Shown piece by piece: positions 60,261 through 64,000 of a stretch of 64,000 nt of DNA. Source of the DNA: Ziziphus jujuba (Eukaryota > Streptophyta > Magnoliopsida > Rosales > Rhamnaceae). The stretch is taken from the NCBI RefSeq assembly GCF_031755915.1, contig NC_083380.1, positions 33,142,501 to 33,206,500 of the forward strand, in the 5' to 3' direction. The translations under genes were made by a program, and so were the position numbers. Positions within the stretch are counted from its first letter, which is position 1, and every line of letters begins with the position of its first letter. The notes beneath the pieces are model-generated. The model worked only from the letters and a program-made list of their open reading frames with translations. It was not told the origin of the DNA and did not search any database.

Positions 60261-60779
60261 GTTCTATAACTTAATTATATCTAGGTTCTACACCTTACAC
60301 TCGTCACCCAATAAATGAAGTAACCCAAACCTCTTATATACATTTTAAGGTTTCCATGTTTAGCCAATATAGGATTGTGATTGCACATTCTAACATATAT
60401 ATATATATATATAGCATTAGATAGACAAACACAAGTACATATGTAATTTCAAACACCCAACTGATCAACATCATACTGATCAATATCACATTTCCTTTTT
60501 CAATTATTTTGTTTTTATGAAATTGATCATTATAATTTGTTAAAATGTAGAGGATCAATGAACTCCTATTTTTCACGATGATCTTCCAATATTTTTTGTT
60601 CTTGTCACATTCTCTGCTCAATACCACCCCGCCACCGCCACTAATGCCATTACTTTCTCTTGTTTCCCTCACCAAATTAAAGCTCTATAAACTTAATAAT
60701 TAAATAGGAATTCTCGTATTATAATCTTCTGAATATGAGTATCAATCACTTCCCTCTTACTTTTCCTGGTGACTTCCAT
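60261..60779. other. AT-rich intergenic sequence
   Basis: A minus-strand open frame of 113 codons (60334-60675) has no recognised motif. Nothing else seen. Confidence 0.5.
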
Positions 60780-61130
60780 ATGTTTATGTAACATTGTAAC
60801 GTAAACAGTCCAGCTTCTCATATGCGTTAGAAAAGGGACATCTATAATATTCAAAAGTCCAGGTCAAAACTTGACTTGTTTGGTAAACTATTCGGTGACT
60901 TTAGCGTTAGAAAGCTATAACGGTCTTTTCCATAGATCCTTATCAACAAGACTAAAAGAAAAAGAAAAAAATGAAGTACTAGACAAACACAAAGATTAGA
61001 AAGACCCAACTGAAACATTAAATTAGCTATAAAAGTTCTCTCTATTTATCCCTCCATACCATTGTCAATGTCTATAAATTTGGTTTAGGTATGCTCATAT
61101 ATATTGCGTCACACATTATTGCAATATATA
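60780..61130 (+). other. RLP upstream-region copy
   Basis: Text from 60810 (CAGCTTCTCATATGCGTTAGA) is module-type; from 60890 (AGCGTTAGAAAGCTATAACG, TTAGCTATAAAAGTTCTCTC, TATTTATCCCTCCATACCAT) it matches the blocks at 33030-33240 and 61990-62220. No RLP coding sequence follows. Confidence 0.5.
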
Positions 61131-61139
61131 TATATATAT

Positions 61140-61980
61140 ATATATATGCATATGACATCATACATGAACCATTGTGGTTTAATAATAATTGTTATTTAAT
61201 TAGTTATAGTGGTCCTTTGAAAAAATAAAATAAAAGTTAAAGCGGTGTGGACCATACAATTAATGGAGATTGTATATGGTGAACAATACTATCATAGAAG
61301 AAAAGAAACAAAAAGTATAGATAAAAATTTAAAAAATTATCTTTACTCTAACACAATTAATGGAGATAAATGGAGATTGTATATTGTGAACAAGACTCTC
61401 ATAGAAGAAAAGAAAAATAAAAAGTATACAAAAAATAAAAAACTATCTTTACTCTAACACAAAATTAAAATTATGGACAACGATAATTGGCAAGCATGCT
61501 TTTCTTTTATGCATTCTAAGAATGTTCAAAATATGGGCAGAGGGTAATACAATTTGTTCATTCAATATGATCTTTACACTAAAACAATGGAATCCAATCA
61601 ATATTTCCTTACACTAAAACCATGGAATCCTTTGCTTGCTTCAGACACTAGAGATCAAGAGGACTTTAATCGTATCATTATAAAGATGCCAAAGGCAAAT
61701 TAAGCATCCATGAACATTGGCTTGCTAAGATAATGCACTTGAAACTCTACTTTTACATGTACATAAAAGTCAATTATCAATTTTTTTATTACTGCTTTAA
61801 ACAAAGCCACTCTGTTTTGGTTTTGTGACTGTATACACATTTTCAAGCTAGACTACAACATTCTCATTACCAAATGCTTAGTTTTGTTATGAATCAGAGA
61901 AAAAACAATGAAAAGACCAATTGGCATGAAAAGTTATCATTCCTTTTCAAGTGTAAGATATGTAAATGTTCGTGTGCTTG
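61140..61980 (+). repeat. Direct duplicate of 57890-58560, with exon-like module
   Basis: Shares long stretches with 57890-58560 about 3.3 kb upstream. It holds a smaller internal duplication (AATGGAGATTGTATAT at 61262 and 61371). The exon-like block is 61645-61758 (preceded by TTCAG, followed by GTACATAAAAG) and the hairpin lies at about 61798-61818. Confidence 0.65.
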
Positions 61981-61989
61981 AATTCTAAG

Positions 61990-62433
61990 ATACAAATTAA
62001 TTTGATAAATTTGTTAGATAAACTCAACTAGCAAGAAAAAATAAATAAATAAAAATTGTCTTACATAACAGTCCCAGACCTAGATCCCTATCAACAAGAA
62101 TAGTAGAAATAAAAATAAAAATAAAAATGACACAAAGAGTACAAAGATCCAACTAAAACATTAAATGACTACAACAAATCTCTGTATTTATCCCACCATA
62201 TCATTGTCAATAGACTACAAAATTGGTTTAAGTATATATGTACATATATATATATATATATCTCTTACATCATACATGTACCATTGTTAATTACCTATAG
62301 CAGTCTTTTATTAGCTATATTTGTTTTCACCATTCTCAACACCAAGTCCCCTTCAAATTCAATGTCCTCATTAAGGGGTGAAAACTAATTTTCTTAGTAT
62401 ATGACCCAGAGATAAGTCTACATGTTTTCGTAA
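61990..62433 (+). promoter_or_regulatory. Upstream region of the RLP pseudogene
   Basis: Third copy of the conserved upstream block (AAAACATTAAATGACTACAA, CTCTGTATTTATCCCACCAT, CATTGTCAAT), directly ahead of RLP coding text. The TATA-like CTATAAAA of the other two copies is changed to CTACAACAAA here. The signal peptide and N-cap expected of an RLP are not visible before 62434. Confidence 0.45.
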
Positions 62434-64000
62434 TACTTTGTTAACGGTTTATCCAAAGATGAAATCTTGGAAGGCTGGCAGTGGCTGCTGTTCTTCTTGG
62501 GATGGTGTCTCATGTGATTTGGCAACTAGTTATGTAATAAGCCTTGACCTCAGCCGAGTTGGCTTCATGGGTCTCTGCTTTCTAACAGCAGCCTTTTCAG
62601 CTTGCTTCATCTTCGAAAGCTCAACCTTGCCTTCAACAACTTCACTTCTTGCCCGATTCCTTCGGAGTTTGGCCAACTTTCAAGGTTAACCCAACTAAAC
62701 CTCTCTAATTCTATGTTTTATGCGCATATTCCAATATCTGAAATTTCAAGGCTTACAAATTTGATTTCACTTGATCTTTCTGACAATTTCTATGAATTGC
62801 ACGATAATGTTGTTATGCTTGCTTTGCATATGAAAGAAGGAGTGGCGGGAAGGCTTCCACAAAACATGACCAATTTAAGACAACTTTACCTTGATTTCGT
62901 GCAAATTGATTCACCTGTACCTATTCACTTTGCAAATTTATCTTGCTTGACACATCTCTCTCTTCAAGATTGCAATTTGCATGGTGAGTTTCCAAATGAT
63001 ATCTTCAATTTGCCTAACTTACAGTTTATCCAGCTGTCTTAAAACGGCAATCTTTCTGGTGCTTTTACTTAATTTCATTCTGGCAGTATGCTCAATTTAT
63101 TGGATCTTTCTGCTACAAAATTTTCAGGAAAAGTACCAAATTCTATTGGCAACCTTAAATCCTTGAATATTTTGTATCTCTACCCTTGTAGATTTTTCGG
63201 AGTTATTCCTTCTTCAATTGGAAATCTTACTGAACTTATAGATCTTCGCCTTTGGAAAAATGGATTTAGCGGTCAAATTCCATATTCACTTGGAAACCTC
63301 ACATGGTTGGAAGTTTTGATTTTTGCAAGTAACTCTTTCAGTGGCAAACTCCCAATATCAGTCCCACCTCGTGTCGAAAATCAATCGAATGTACGGAGAA
63401 CGATCTGACAGGTTCAATTCCATCCGTTATTTCTAACTTGACATTCCTTGAGTGGCTTCATCTGTCAGAAAATTTAGTCACTGAAGTCATTCCTGGTTCT
63501 TTATTTAAAGTGCCTTCTTTGACATACTTATCTTTGGAAAACAATCAGTTTACAGGCTATCTCAACATCCAAAACGTCTCTAATTTATCCCAATTGGAAT
63601 CTTTGATATTAAGTGGAAACAACTTAATTGGACATATTCCAAGTTCGGTGTCCAAATTCACAATGCTTTCCTATCTTAACCTCGATTCAAATGATTTAAG
63701 TGGCAGACTCGATTTTAGCATCTTCTTAGAGAAGAGTTCGCTTTCTTCTATGGTTCTTTCAAATAACAGAGGCTCATTTATAACAAATTTAAGTACAACA
63801 TCCACTTTCTCCAATCAATTTCAGGGAATGTATTTATCCTCTTGCAACATTAGAGAGTTCCCAATATTCCTAAAAACGTAAGGTGAATTGGAGGAATTAG
63901 ATCTTTCCAACAATAATATCAGCGATCCAATGCCGAAATGGTTGTTAAGCGTTGGGATAGAGACCTTGTATAACTTGAATCTTTCTCAGAACTTCATTCG
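62434..64000 (+). pseudogene. LRR receptor-like protein (RLP), N-terminal part, runs off window
   Basis: Cf-like plant RLP, normally a plasma-membrane immune receptor. The frame at 62438 gives YPKMKSWKAGSGCCSSWDGV and SCDLATSYVISLDLS, the typical N-terminal cap (CCSWDGVxCD...GHVIGLDLS). A frameshift near 62578 leads to SNSSLFSLLHLRKLNLAFNN and many LRRs of the form LxxLxxLxLxxNxxxGxIPxSIGNL. There are stops at 63040-63042 and 63070-63072 in the same frame, a frameshift at about 63370-63400 (rejoining at NDLTGSIPSVISNLT), and a stop at 63879-63881, after which LEELDLSNNNIS continues. No signal peptide is visible. At least two frameshifts and three stops in 1.6 kb indicate a pseudogene, although assembly error cannot be excluded. 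The C-terminal part lies outside; 29571-30035 is a separate fragment of such a gene. Confidence 0.88.

Noticed and set aside
60334..60675. 113-codon minus-strand open frame with a glycine run and hydrophobic end
   Set aside because: No recognised motif, AT-rich codons and no support from a promoter or a paralogous copy.

Overview
The window is nuclear DNA of a flowering plant, most likely a woody eudicot. It is AT-rich, gene-poor and full of LTR retrotransposon debris. The recognisable host sequences are plant-specific: a DUF247 (UPF0481) gene and pieces of leucine-rich-repeat receptor-like proteins (RLPs). I cannot name the species. No tRNA, rRNA or CRISPR was seen. Only one gene looks intact in 64 kb: the DUF247 gene at 38284-39771 (+).

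Layout. 1-372 and 3573-4715 are host-like sequence with a diverged inverted copy at about 41040-42138; a 3.2-kb solo LTR (373-3572) interrupts the left copy. 4828-5811 and 14094-14430 are two halves of a decayed Ty1/copia reverse transcriptase, split by an 8.3-kb Ty3/gypsy element of the Tekay/Del chromovirus type (5812-14093) with a perfect 5-bp target duplication. 14615-18336 is a solo LTR of the same superfamily carrying a nested TRIM element (16713-17217). 20423-24412 is a composite of LTR pieces in opposite orientations, set inside a tandem duplication. 25810-26708 is a DUF247 pseudogene (-). 28690-34000 is debris of an RLP cluster: a C-terminal RLP fragment plus recurring exon-like modules. 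35077-36101 is a small solo LTR of another family, followed by a MITE-like inverted repeat and a five-unit tandem array just upstream of the DUF247 gene. 44091-50431 holds two solo LTRs, one inserted 3 bp inside the other. 53571-57223 is another solo LTR, which splits a host module. 57224-62430 holds more module copies and a ~110-bp tandem array. 62434-64000 is a frameshifted RLP pseudogene running off the window.

Reading of the whole. The host layer is a mixed DUF247/RLP family locus grown by local duplication (direct and inverted) and then decayed. The mobile layer is dominated by one LTR superfamily (TGTAACACCCC...CCTGACA, 3.0-3.7 kb LTRs), present as one element with both LTRs, five simple solo LTRs and one composite. 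Target duplications, and empty sites in paralogous copies inside the window, let much of the order of events be read directly. The most unusual signals are a conserved intron-like segment inside the LTRs, a dispersed exon-like module followed by a conserved hairpin, and a 25-residue in-frame duplication in the intact DUF247 protein.
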